Shown here one piece after another: positions 19,815 through 29,555 of a stretch of DNA of 64,000 bases (the first letter of the stretch is position 1; each line of letters begins with the position of its first letter). The position numbers and the translations under genes were made by a program. The DNA lies in the NCBI GenBank assembly GCA_026225275.1, contig JAMFSL010000073.1, positions 1-64,000 of the forward strand, read 5' to 3'. Under the pieces are notes generated by a model that worked only from the letters and a program-made list of their open reading frames with translations, ran no database searches and had not been told where the DNA came from. The DNA is from Puia dinghuensis (GTDB lineage: Bacteria > Bacteroidota > Bacteroidia > Chitinophagales > Chitinophagaceae).

Positions 19815-22800
19815 ATGGAATTATTGACTCTTTCCACACCCCCATCCGGTGGGGTGGAATTTTTCCCATCCAGGGGAAAATTGCTTGCTAAAACGCTACT
19901 AATTATGAGGTTGACAGCCATCTTCTTATTAGCTACTGCCTTACAGATCTCCGCTAAAGGGGTTTCCCAAAAGATTTCGATCTCGGGAAAGAAGCTGCCT
20001 TTGGAGAAAGTCTTTGCTACTGTCGAGCAGCAAAGCGGCTATTCTTTTATTTACAAGTACAACGACCTGGTGCAGGCGCGGCCGGTGGACCTGCATCTGA
20101 GGAATGCGGATATCCGGACGGTGATGAATGCCTGTTTGAAAGAGCAGAACCTGACGTATACGATCGAGAAAAATATCATTGCCATCAGGGCGGTGGGAGA
20201 TGAGGGAGCGAGCCTGGCGGAGACTGTAGTGACCGCAATACAGGCCGCACTGGTCACGGGGACAGTAAAAAACGAGCAGGGGGAAGTCCTTGCGGGTGTG
20301 ACCGTGCTGTTGAAAGGCACACAGAAATCGGTGCTGACCAATGACAAGGGAGAATTTTCGATCCAGGCGAATGAAGGTGAGATCCTGGTGTTCACGTACG
20401 TAGGTTATAGCGCCAAGGAGGTGACTATCGGAACGGATAAGACGTTGTCGGTAGTGATGACCGTAGGGCAGAGCGACCTGGGTGCGGTAGTGATCACGGC
20501 GCTGGGTATCAGAAGGTCTGAAAAGTCGCTGACGTACGCCGCGCAACAGGTGGATGGCGAGCAACTGACGACGGTGAAGACGGACAACCTGATGAATTCG
20601 TTGAACGGTAAGGTTGCCGGGTTGACGATTTCGCCCAGCGCTTCAGGGGTAGGCGGCTCAGTGAAGGTGATCCTGCGTGGCAGCCGGTCAGCCAACGGTA
20701 ACAACCAGCCTTTATATGTGATCGACGGTATTCCGATCAGCAATACCAGCAATGGTAATACCCAGCCCAACAGTACCTACGGAGGCTCACCCGATGGTGG
20801 TGACGGGATCTCCAATCTGAATCCAGAGGATATCGCCAGCGTTACCGTACTGGAAGGCGCCAGCGCTGCGGCGCTATACGGCAGCCAGGCGGAGAACGGG
20901 GTGATCCTGATCACCACCAAGCATGGCAAGGCCGGGCAGACACAGATCAATTATTCTTCTTCCATTTTTGCTCAGCAGACGGCCTACCGGCCCAAATTCC
21001 AGAGCTCTTACGGCCAGACGTCGACAGGCGCTGTCGACAGCTGGGGATCGGCTATCAGCGGTTCGCCGGATAACCTTTCGCCATTCTTCCAGACCGGTAG
21101 TAACTGGACCAATTCGGTCAGCCTGTCCGGCGGCACGACCAATGCTCAGACCTATTTTTCATACGCCAATACGGCCGCAACTGGGGTAGAGCCTAATAAC
21201 AAACTGGACCGCAATAATTTTACGGTACGTGAAACGGCCAAGGCGCTGAATAACAAGCTGACGATCGATGCGAATGTCAACTATATCTATCAGAAGATCA
21301 ACAACAGCCCGGCGTTGGGCATCTATTCGAACCCTTTGATCAGCTTGTATTTGTATCCCCGGGGTCAGAGCATAGCGCCATATAAGCATGACTATCTCAA
21401 CCCCGATGCGACCGGGTATGCCCGGCAGGTCTGGCCGATCGTCGATAAATCATTGTACCAGGAGAATCCCTGGTGGATAACCAACGAGCAGCCGGGCGTA
21501 GCGAACAGGAACCGCGTGCTTTTCAACGGCAGCCTGCGGTATGATGTGAGCAAATGGCTCTATGTCCAGGTGAGGGGTAATGTGGACCGGATCGCAGACA
21601 CTTATCAGCACGACGAGTATTCCGGGACCAACAGTTATTACAATTCCAACGGCAATGGTACCCTGTCCATCAATGACCAGACAACGGAGCAGAAGTACGG
21701 CGACTTTATCATCAACTTCAACCCGGCATTGCATACAGCCTTTAAGGTCGACGGATTTGTCGGCGGAAGCATTACCGACAATACGGTAACTGGTTTGAAT
21801 GGGGGCGGTAATCTCTCCACGCCGGATTTCTTTGCGTTGAGCAATGTCATTGTGACGCTGCCGAACCAGACGACGCTGAACACCAGCCCGATAACAACCT
21901 ATCAGGCAGGATCATACCCGCTGCATAGCCAGATCCAGTCATTTTTTGGCAATGCGAACCTGTCCTATAAAGACTGGCTATACCTGGCGCTGACTGCGAG
22001 GAACGACTGGTCGTCCAACCTGGCCTTCACCCCGAACGACTCCTATTTCTATCCCAGTGCAGGCTTATCGGTGATCCTGTCTCAGCTGCTGCACCTGCCT
22101 ACCTGGATCAGCTATGCGAAGGTCAGAGGATCGTATGCGCAGGTCGGCAATACTGTACCACCCTACCTGACCTATATTCAGAATACGCAGAATTCCAGCG
22201 GACAGCTGGTGTTCAATACGAATGAAGCCTTCCGGACGCTGAAGCCCGAGAAGACGCATTCCACGGAATTGGGAACGGAATGGCGATTCTTCGACAACCG
22301 GCTGAACTTCACGTTCACTTATTACAAGACGAACACATTGAACCAGTATTTCCCAGTCTCGCCGGTAGTGGCTTCGTTGGTGTCGACGGGCTATGTGAAT
22401 GCGGGGAATATCCAGAATGACGGGATTGAATTCACGCTGAGCTATAATGTGATCCGGGGCAGGAAGTTCGACTGGACCACTTCCTTCAATGGCGCAATGA
22501 ACCGCAACAAGATCCTCGATGTGGATTCGAAAGACAGCATCACTAAATTCGTGCTGACCGGGAACGATAACAATAATTATGAGTCGCAGTTGGTGAAGGG
22601 TGGAGAATATGGAGACATTTATGGCTATACGCTGGTCAAGAATGCTTCAGGCAAGATCGTCTTTAACGGCAACGGAACGGCGGCGACCCCTTATACTCCG
22701 CAGCAGAGCAGCGTCTTCAATTATATTGGCAATCCCAATCCGAAATTCCAGCTGGGATGGCGAAATGACTTTACCTACGGCAAATGGAACCTGGGCGTCC

Positions 22801-23255
22801 TGGTCGACGGCAAATTCGGCGGGCACGTGCTGTCGATGACACAGGGTATCCTGGATCAGTATGGTGTCTCCAAAGTTACCGGGGATGCGCGTAATGCAGG
22901 TGGGGTAAAAGTGAATGGGGTGGATGCGAACGGCAATCCTCTCACCTCCGAAGTGACGGCCAAGGCCTGGTATGAAGCGATAGGAGGCCGGAACGGTATT
23001 TCCGGGGAGTATATGTACAGCGCTACAGTCATCCGGCTGCGTGAAGCGTCGCTGGGGTATATAGTACCGATACCACAGGGGTTTTTCAAGTCCGTCAAGG
23101 TATCACTGGTTGGCCGGAACCTGATCTATTTCTACAAACCGGCGCCTTTCGATCCTGAGCTGACGATGTCCACCGGCAATGGCCTTTCCGGTGTGGATGT
23201 GTTCAACCAGCCTGCGACGAGGAATATGGGCCTGAGTATAAATGCCAGCTTTTAA
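19815..23255 (+). CDS. SusC/RagA family TonB-linked outer membrane protein
   Basis: Long ORF 19698..23255; ATG at 19815 preferred (MELLTLSTPP...MRLTAIFLLATALQISAKGVSQ). STN domain, carboxypeptidase-like domain, plug (GRSRSANGNNQPLYVIDGIPISN-like text, ASAAALYGSQAENGVILITTK), barrel ending GLSINASF. Confidence 0.95.
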   Translation: MELLTLSTPPSGGVEFFPSRGKLLAKTLLIMRLTAIFLLATALQISAKGVSQKISISGKKLPLEKVFATVEQQSGYSFIYKYNDLVQARPVDLHLRNADIRTVMNACLKEQNLTYTIEKNIIAIRAVGDEGASLAETVVTAIQAALVTGTVKNEQGEVLAGVTVLLKGTQKSVLTNDKGEFSIQANEGEILVFTYVGYSAKEVTIGTDKTLSVVMTVGQSDLGAVVITALGIRRSEKSLTYAAQQVDGEQLTTVKTDNLMNSLNGKVAGLTISPSASGVGGSVKVILRGSRSANGNNQPLYVIDGIPISNTSNGNTQPNSTYGGSPDGGDGISNLNPEDIASVTVLEGASAAALYGSQAENGVILITTKHGKAGQTQINYSSSIFAQQTAYRPKFQSSYGQTSTGAVDSWGSAISGSPDNLSPFFQTGSNWTNSVSLSGGTTNAQTYFSYANTAATGVEPNNKLDRNNFTVRETAKALNNKLTIDANVNYIYQKINNSPALGIYSNPLISLYLYPRGQSIAPYKHDYLNPDATGYARQVWPIVDKSLYQENPWWITNEQPGVANRNRVLFNGSLRYDVSKWLYVQVRGNVDRIADTYQHDEYSGTNSYYNSNGNGTLSINDQTTEQKYGDFIINFNPALHTAFKVDGFVGGSITDNTVTGLNGGGNLSTPDFFALSNVIVTLPNQTTLNTSPITTYQAGSYPLHSQIQSFFGNANLSYKDWLYLALTARNDWSSNLAFTPNDSYFYPSAGLSVILSQLLHLPTWISYAKVRGSYAQVGNTVPPYLTYIQNTQNSSGQLVFNTNEAFRTLKPEKTHSTELGTEWRFFDNRLNFTFTYYKTNTLNQYFPVSPVVASLVSTGYVNAGNIQNDGIEFTLSYNVIRGRKFDWTTSFNGAMNRNKILDVDSKDSITKFVLTGNDNNNYESQLVKGGEYGDIYGYTLVKNASGKIVFNGNGTAATPYTPQQSSVFNYIGNPNPKFQLGWRNDFTYGKWNLGVLVDGKFGGHVLSMTQGILDQYGVSKVTGDARNAGGVKVNGVDANGNPLTSEVTAKAWYEAIGGRNGISGEYMYSATVIRLREASLGYIVPIPQGFFKSVKVSLVGRNLIYFYKPAPFDPELTMSTGNGLSGVDVFNQPATRNMGLSINASF

Positions 23256-23278
23256 TCAAAACATTTCAAACTTTTGCC

Positions 23279-24889
23279 ATGAAGATGCAATTCAATAGCG
23301 GATCAGCTGTTTTGTTCGCCTCGCTGCTAATAGGGGCCAGCAGCTGTACGAAGAATTTCGAATCATACGACACCAATCCGACGAGTCTGTCCAGCAGTCA
23401 GACCATCGCTATATTGCCGACGGCTTTCGGTCCGTTGGAGCAGAATATTTATCATAACTACCAAACGGCGCAGAACCTGAGTGCGGATGCGTATGGCGGG
23501 TATTTTATGACGCCGACCCCATTCAAGGCCTCGGATAACCTGAACTACTTCCTGGTGGATGGCTGGGATGTGAATGGCTTTAATGACATGTATAATTATG
23601 AGATGTCTCCTGTCGCCAAAATTGCTGCGGCGGGGACACGCACTGCGCGGCCGGATTACTGGGCTATTGCGCTGATCATGCAGGTAGAGGCCATGGACAG
23701 GTGTACCGATCGTTTCGGCCCCATTCCTTACAGTAAGGCGGGGACTTCGCTGACGTCGGAACCTTATGACAGTCAGCAGGATATCTACAACCTGTTCTTC
23801 CTTCAGCTGGACACGGCGGTCAGTAATCTCGAGACCTATATTGCTGCCAATCCCGGATCAGCGCCACTAGGCGCTAGTGACCTGGTCTATGGCGGAAATT
23901 ATGTCGAGTGGGTGAAATTTGCCAACTCGCTCCGGCTCAGGCTGGCCATGCGGATTGTGAAGGCCGATCCTACTACGGCACAGACCCAGGCAGAAAAGGC
24001 GCTGACCGACACTGGTGGCGTGATGACCGTGAAGGCAGATGATGCGCTGGTCGCTCAGTCGGGGGGGCGCAACAATGATATCTGGCAGGTGACGGCTTCT
24101 TACGGGAATAACAACATGAATGCGGCGCTGATGACGTATATGGTGGGATTCAATGACCCCCGGTTGCCGGTATATGCTACTCCGGCTACGGATGCATCGG
24201 TGGTGGCTGCTTTGGGCAGCGGGTACTATGAAGGGATCCGTATCGGCATCAATTTAACGCAGTCGCTCTACCAGGGTTTTGCCCTTCCTAATTGCACACT
24301 GCCGAGTATTCAGACGGCGCCATTTGCGCAGACGGCGCCGCAGTATATCATGACGGCTGCAGAAGTATGGTTCCTCAAGGCGGAGGCTGCGCTTCGTGGC
24401 TGGGCCAATGCCGGGACTGTGCAGACCGATTATCAAACCGGCATCACTACTTCATTTACGCAATGGGGGGTCAGTAGCAGCACCTATCTCACCGATAATA
24501 CCAGCACGGAGACCGCACTTGTGGACCCGCGGAATTCCGCGAACAATTCACCGGCTTTATCGACCATCACTATTGCCTGGGACCCGGCGGCTTCGCAGGA
24601 GACCATGCTGGAGCGCATTATCACCCAGAAATGGATTGCGATGTACCCCGACGGTCAGGAGGCCTGGGCGGACTACCGCCGGACGGGCTATCCCCGGCTG
24701 TTCCCGGTGGTCAATAATTTCAGCGGCGGCACGATCAGTACCTCGGTGCAGATCCGCCGGCTGGCTTATCCCTCCAACGAATACACGACCAACAGTGTAG
24801 CGGTCAATGCGGCGGTGGCCAATCTGCTGGGCGGCCCGGACAATGGCGGGACGCGGCTATGGTGGGATACGGGTGGGTCAAATTTTTAG
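23279..24889 (+). CDS. SusD/RagB family nutrient-binding outer membrane lipoprotein
   Basis: Lipobox (LLIGASSCTKNFESY); SusD-like core (YWAIALIMQVEAMDRCTDRFGPIPYSKAG, YVEWVKFANSLRLRLAMRIVK, ITQKWIAMYPDGQEAWADYRRTGYPRLFPV). Confidence 0.93.
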   Translation: MKMQFNSGSAVLFASLLIGASSCTKNFESYDTNPTSLSSSQTIAILPTAFGPLEQNIYHNYQTAQNLSADAYGGYFMTPTPFKASDNLNYFLVDGWDVNGFNDMYNYEMSPVAKIAAAGTRTARPDYWAIALIMQVEAMDRCTDRFGPIPYSKAGTSLTSEPYDSQQDIYNLFFLQLDTAVSNLETYIAANPGSAPLGASDLVYGGNYVEWVKFANSLRLRLAMRIVKADPTTAQTQAEKALTDTGGVMTVKADDALVAQSGGRNNDIWQVTASYGNNNMNAALMTYMVGFNDPRLPVYATPATDASVVAALGSGYYEGIRIGINLTQSLYQGFALPNCTLPSIQTAPFAQTAPQYIMTAAEVWFLKAEAALRGWANAGTVQTDYQTGITTSFTQWGVSSSTYLTDNTSTETALVDPRNSANNSPALSTITIAWDPAASQETMLERIITQKWIAMYPDGQEAWADYRRTGYPRLFPVVNNFSGGTISTSVQIRRLAYPSNEYTTNSVAVNAAVANLLGGPDNGGTRLWWDTGGSNF

Positions 24890-24926
24890 GTTAAGGTTCA
24901 CTACATACTACACATGAGGAATAGGG

Positions 24927-24955
24927 AAGCCGGCTTAGCGCCGGCTTCTTTTTTT
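24927..24955 (+). terminator. Rho-independent terminator downstream of susD-like gene
   Basis: AAGCCGGC-TTAGC-GCCGGCTT (8-bp perfect stem, 5-nt loop) followed by CTTTTTTT. Confidence 0.88.
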
Positions 24956-24969
24956 AGGGGAACAGATTT

Positions 24970-25923
24970 TTAAGTGAGCAGGTAATTTGTTGGTGGCGGC
25001 GGGTCGGGCATCAGGGGGCGTTCGGCCATTTCAAGCACTGCATTTTCAAGATTGCGGCACATGGCATCGAGGGGGAGGTCGTTGGGGGATGTTCCGAAGG
25101 GGTCTTCGAGTTCATCTGCGATCGCCTCGAGGGCGACGTAGGTATAGGCGATGAAGACGACGATGGGGGGCATTGTCCAACCGAGGCTGTCGAGCAGGCC
25201 GAGTGGCAGGAGGAAGCAATAGATATAAACCGTGCGGTGGATGAGCACGCTGTAAGAATAAGGCAGGGGGGTATTAGCGATGCGTTCGCAGCCACCGAGC
25301 ATATCGAAGGCCAGCGAGAGATTGTCGTCGAAGGCGACCTGCCGGACCGAGTCCATGCGGCCCTGCAGACGGGCTGCCTGTATCCAGCAGCCCATTTCTT
25401 TGATCAGCATGGCGGGTTTGAAGCGGGCCTGACCGATGCGGGTGGCGACGTCCGGGGGAAGGAGCCTGGTCAAATCAGGGGTGGGGTCGGTTTTGCGGAG
25501 CTGGTGTTTGAGTGCGTAGGCCAGAGCGATCGAGTAATTGATAAAAAGAGTACGGCCCTGGGTATTGGCGGGGTCGGGAGCAGTTAAGGGGCTGTTTTCA
25601 TCCACCGGGTCGATAAGGGTGAGTGCCTGCAGGGCGAGGGAGCGGGATGTATTGAGGAGTCCGCCCCAGAGTTTTCTTCCTTCCCAGAAGCGATCATAGC
25701 TGGCGCTATTGCGGAAGCCGAGGAACAGGGCCAGCGCGATGCCGAACAGGGTGAATGGCGCAGGGTTGAGGTGGAGGCTATAATGGAAGATAAAGTCTTT
25801 GACGAGGACGACGATAGTCGACCAGATGAACAGCAATAGCAGCTGTGGCAGTAATTTGGGTAGAACGGAACCATGCCAGACGAGCAGCATTTTGAACCAA
25901 TGTAGTTTTTGGCGAATGATCAT
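24970..25923 (-). CDS. Bestrophin family channel protein
   Basis: FTLFGIALALFLGFRNSASYDRFWEGRKLWGGLLNTSRSLA and PLPYSYSVLIHRTVYIYCFLLPLGL, DELEDPFGTSPNDLPLDAMCR. Confidence 0.93.
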   Translation of the reverse strand: MIIRQKLHWFKMLLVWHGSVLPKLLPQLLLLFIWSTIVVLVKDFIFHYSLHLNPAPFTLFGIALALFLGFRNSASYDRFWEGRKLWGGLLNTSRSLALQALTLIDPVDENSPLTAPDPANTQGRTLFINYSIALAYALKHQLRKTDPTPDLTRLLPPDVATRIGQARFKPAMLIKEMGCWIQAARLQGRMDSVRQVAFDDNLSLAFDMLGGCERIANTPLPYSYSVLIHRTVYIYCFLLPLGLLDSLGWTMPPIVVFIAYTYVALEAIADELEDPFGTSPNDLPLDAMCRNLENAVLEMAERPLMPDPPPPTNYLLT

Positions 25924-26060
25924 GCCAATAAAGATCGGTGATTTCCGGTAGGGGGTGCAATATTAACTCATCATTAATTCAGCGTTTCGGGCAGGGGGTG
26001 ACTCTATGGGTGTAGAAGTTTTTACCTATGTTCGTCATCCATCAAACTCCCTGGACTGTC

Positions 26061-27476
26061 ATGCAAGTACTATTTAATTTTATTACCCTTCCTTTCCTGG
26101 GAGAGGTGAATCTAACCGGAGGACTACTCATCTTATTCTTTCTCTGTCTGTTTGCGGTTGTTTGTTTCGAATTTGTCAATGGTTTCCATGATACAGCCAA
26201 TGCCGTGGCCACCGTTATCTATACCAAGGCGCTGAAGCCGATGGTAGCGGTGCCCTGGTCAGGGTTCTGGAATTTCATGGGTGTATTCACCGGTGGCGTT
26301 GCCGTAGCCATGGGTATCCTCAAGCTGGTGCCGCTGAACGAGATGATGGCCTTGCCGGTAAAAGTGGGTGCTGTGTTGGTGCTGGCAGTGTTGCTGGCTT
26401 CGATCATCTGGAATCTGGGTACCTGGTGGCTGGGTATACCCTGTTCGAGCTCGCATACGCTGATTGGGGCAATGATCGGCGCCGGTCTTGGATTTACTAT
26501 CTTTTATAAGGGCAGTGTCAACTGGGACAAAGCCGGAGAGATAGGGTTGTCGCTGATCATATCACCGTTGATCGGTTTTGGTCTGGCCATGCTGCTGATG
26601 CTTTTCCTGCGGCATGTGGTGAAGTCGCCGATCCTCTTTCATGCGCCGACTGGCGAAAACGACAGGCCACCTCTCCTGATCCGGTTGCTGCTGATCACGA
26701 CCTGTACGCTGGTCAGCTATTTTCACGGTAGCAATGACGGACAAAAGGGTGTCGGTCTGCTGATGCTGATCCTGATCGCCTTCCTGCCCGCCAAATTCGC
26801 CCTTGATCAACGGGTTGACGATAGCAAAATTTTAGTATCTTTAAATAGCATCGAAAGTACGTTGAAGGCGGATCCTACCACGGCGGGGCAGGAAACGATA
26901 AGCCACCTGGGTACGTCGATCGCCGCAGCTAAAGCTACGATTGCCGCAGGTCAGAGCCGGGATCCCAAGAATGTATTCCAGTTCCGGAAGCAGGTACAGG
27001 CTGTGGTCAAGAATGCGAGGGCAGTCGAGGCGGATAAGGGGATCACGCTGACGAACGATGCCCGGGCGGCATTGTCCAAAGGGATAAGGGAGATGAACAG
27101 TACGACCGATTATGCACCCATATGGGTTATCGCCATGATCTCCATTTCGCTGGGTATCGGAACGATGATTGGCTGGAAGAAGATAGTGACGACGATCGGG
27201 GAGAAGATCGGAAAGGAGCACCTGAACTATGCCCAGGGGGCTACTGCTGAAATCGTTGCCGCCGGCACGATCGGAATGAGCACCTGGTTTGGTCTCCCGG
27301 TGAGCACGACACATGTGCTATCCAGCGGTATCGCGGGCGCCATGGTGGCTTCGAACGGTACGAAAAATCTGAACAAGAATACGTTGAGGGCTATTGCGAT
27401 GGCGTGGATATTGACGCTGCCGGTATCGATTGCCCTGGCGTTTATCCTGTTCATGCTATTCCATTTATTTGTCTGA
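26061..27476 (+). CDS. Inorganic phosphate transporter (PiT family)
   Basis: FEFVNGFHDTANAVATVIYTKAL, GIPCSSSHTLIGAMIGAGLG, YFHGSNDGQKGVGLLMLIL, GLPVSTTHVLSSGIAGAM. ORF open from 26028; the exact start is uncertain. Confidence 0.93.
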   Translation: MQVLFNFITLPFLGEVNLTGGLLILFFLCLFAVVCFEFVNGFHDTANAVATVIYTKALKPMVAVPWSGFWNFMGVFTGGVAVAMGILKLVPLNEMMALPVKVGAVLVLAVLLASIIWNLGTWWLGIPCSSSHTLIGAMIGAGLGFTIFYKGSVNWDKAGEIGLSLIISPLIGFGLAMLLMLFLRHVVKSPILFHAPTGENDRPPLLIRLLLITTCTLVSYFHGSNDGQKGVGLLMLILIAFLPAKFALDQRVDDSKILVSLNSIESTLKADPTTAGQETISHLGTSIAAAKATIAAGQSRDPKNVFQFRKQVQAVVKNARAVEADKGITLTNDARAALSKGIREMNSTTDYAPIWVIAMISISLGIGTMIGWKKIVTTIGEKIGKEHLNYAQGATAEIVAAGTIGMSTWFGLPVSTTHVLSSGIAGAMVASNGTKNLNKNTLRAIAMAWILTLPVSIALAFILFMLFHLFV

Positions 27477-27504
27477 TCGTTGAATCATCACTAACTCTTA
27501 CAAC

Positions 27505-28326
27505 ATGAAAAAAATATTAGTTGCTACCGATTTTTCCGCGTGTGCGTCAAATGCTATGGAATACGCTTTGGACCTGGCTAAGGTCCTGAAGGTTGGTGTC
27601 CATGCCATTCATGCCATCGGGTCTTTCGAAGGACTCTTTAACAATACTTACAATGCCCTGTACATTGACGATTACTACAATAGCAAGCGGCAGGCGTTGC
27701 AGAACTGGGCGGCTACCTATACTTCACAGCCAGGCTACAGCCAGGTGACGGTGACGACGAGTGCCGATGTCGGGTCGGTGAGCGGCGTGATCGGGAAATA
27801 TATCGAAACCAATCCCGTGGAGATGCTGGTGATGGGCACGATGGGATCGTCGGGCATTGCCGGGCTGTTCGGAAGCAATGCCAGCAGCATGGTGGAGCGG
27901 ACCAAAATACCTACGCTGATCATCCCGCTGGGGAGTAAGTTTTCCGTGAACCCCGTCATTACACTGGCGACCGACTTTTCTTCTACTCCGCTGGCAGATG
28001 ATATCACTGCACTGAATGAACTGGTGAAGGCTTTTGGTTCACCAAAGATGAACGTAGTGAATATCGTCGAAGGTGGGGCCTGGAAGACCAATGAAAAGGG
28101 CGAAGAGACCCTTAGGGGGCTTCTTCCGCATACAACACTGGAGTTCAAATATCTGAAAGAGGACGGCCCTATCGAGGGCATTATGAATTTCATTGCGAGC
28201 AGTGAAACAGATATCGTCAGCCTGGTGAAGCGGCATCATGGATTGGTATACAGGTTGTTCAATACCAGTACGGTCAACAGAGTGCTGAGCAAGTCGATCA
28301 AGGCTATCCTGGTATTACATGAATAG
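27505..28326 (+). CDS. Universal stress protein (tandem USP domains)
   Basis: MKKILVATDFSACASNAMEYALDLAKVL...EMLVMGTMGSSGIAGLFGSNASSMVERTKIPTLIIP, second domain VITLATDFSSTPLADD. Confidence 0.92.
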   Translation: MKKILVATDFSACASNAMEYALDLAKVLKVGVHAIHAIGSFEGLFNNTYNALYIDDYYNSKRQALQNWAATYTSQPGYSQVTVTTSADVGSVSGVIGKYIETNPVEMLVMGTMGSSGIAGLFGSNASSMVERTKIPTLIIPLGSKFSVNPVITLATDFSSTPLADDITALNELVKAFGSPKMNVVNIVEGGAWKTNEKGEETLRGLLPHTTLEFKYLKEDGPIEGIMNFIASSETDIVSLVKRHHGLVYRLFNTSTVNRVLSKSIKAILVLHE

Positions 28327-28408
28327 AGGCTGAGCGTGCCGGGACTTTCATGAGGCTTGTTTTAATGCAAATAATTGGGTATTTTGGATTTTCTAATATC
28401 CATTTTGC

Positions 28409-28885
28409 ATGAAAAACATACTATTTTGTCTCCTTATCCTGGCGGGCGTTGCCGGTATTTTGCCGGGCTGTAAGAAGAGCACTACAAAGCCTGAGGGGAG
28501 TGATTCGACCACGACCACCAAGGTCGATTCCAGCACCTATGCATCGGTGAGCCTGCTAGCGGCCAGATGGTCGATCGTTCGTGACACTGTCACGAATGTC
28601 AACAGTTACACTTATGATTCTTATGTCCCATCTTCCCGGAATTATATAGGCGGACCTAACGATTATCTCAATTTTACTGCTGCGGGAGTGGTGTCCGGCA
28701 GCGAGGATGGCGTTTCCATTACCGGGACCTATACGTTAAGCGCCAACAACGGCATCTCCCTTTCGATGTTACCTGCCTTTCCCAATGGGAAGATCCTCGC
28801 GCTGACGGCCAATGCGCTGACCATTGCCGGCACGAATGGAAGCGGCAATAGTTCGATCACCGATACCATTTATCTGAGTCGCTAG
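28409..28885 (+). CDS. Putative lipoprotein (lipocalin-like, function unknown)
   Basis: Lipobox GILPGCKKS; small secreted beta-rich protein. Confidence 0.65.
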   Translation: MKNILFCLLILAGVAGILPGCKKSTTKPEGSDSTTTTKVDSSTYASVSLLAARWSIVRDTVTNVNSYTYDSYVPSSRNYIGGPNDYLNFTAAGVVSGSEDGVSITGTYTLSANNGISLSMLPAFPNGKILALTANALTIAGTNGSGNSSITDTIYLSR

Positions 28886-28913
28886 TCGAGGGGTCAGCCG
28901 GATCCGGTCAGCA

Positions 28914-29471
28914 CTAAAGCTGCTGCATTCTTTTAGCGGCCAGGAGAGACCAGGAGACGCGGAAGGACAGCATATCCTGGGATGGCTCGCTGGAAACGAA
29001 GATATGTTCGTAACGGATGCCGAAATTCAGCGGCAGTGACGCTTTTGGGATGATATAACCAAAGCCCAGTCCTGCGCTCGGGCCGGATAGATTCTCGTCT
29101 TCTGCGTTGCCGGCATTGTCATAGACGGTGTTTCCTGCGGCATTGACTTTGGTGATATCCGTTCCACCAAAGGTATAACCTGCGAAGGGTTCCAGATAGA
29201 AACCGGCGCCGCTGCCGTTGAGGGTATGGCGATAGCCGATCAGCAAGGGGATGTCGGCGATATGGGAGGCGTCATGCGTAAAAAAGTCCACGGCGGCTTC
29301 GACGCTGAGCTCGTCAGCCTTGCCGATAGGGAAGCCGGGTCGGAGAAAGACGCCATAGCCGGTGGAGGATTCACCTTTCGAAAATAAATGAGCTGTTTCT
29401 ATTTGAGCGTGGAGGGTGTTGCTGATGCAAAATAATGCAAGGAACAGCAAAAGGTTGTTGTTGAGGCGCAT
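28914..29471 (-). CDS. Outer membrane beta-barrel protein
   Basis: Signal peptide (LLLFLALFCISNTLHAQ) and amphipathic beta-strand pattern (SAGLGFGYIIPKASLPLNFGIRYEHIF). Confidence 0.75.
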   Translation of the reverse strand: MRLNNNLLLFLALFCISNTLHAQIETAHLFSKGESSTGYGVFLRPGFPIGKADELSVEAAVDFFTHDASHIADIPLLIGYRHTLNGSGAGFYLEPFAGYTFGGTDITKVNAAGNTVYDNAGNAEDENLSGPSAGLGFGYIIPKASLPLNFGIRYEHIFVSSEPSQDMLSFRVSWSLLAAKRMQQL

Positions 29472-29555
29472 GGATATTGGATATTAGAAATTAGGCCGAA
29501 AAGGTAGGAAGAGTTTGGAAACCGGCCAAGCATTTCCGTTTAAAAAATTGTTAGT

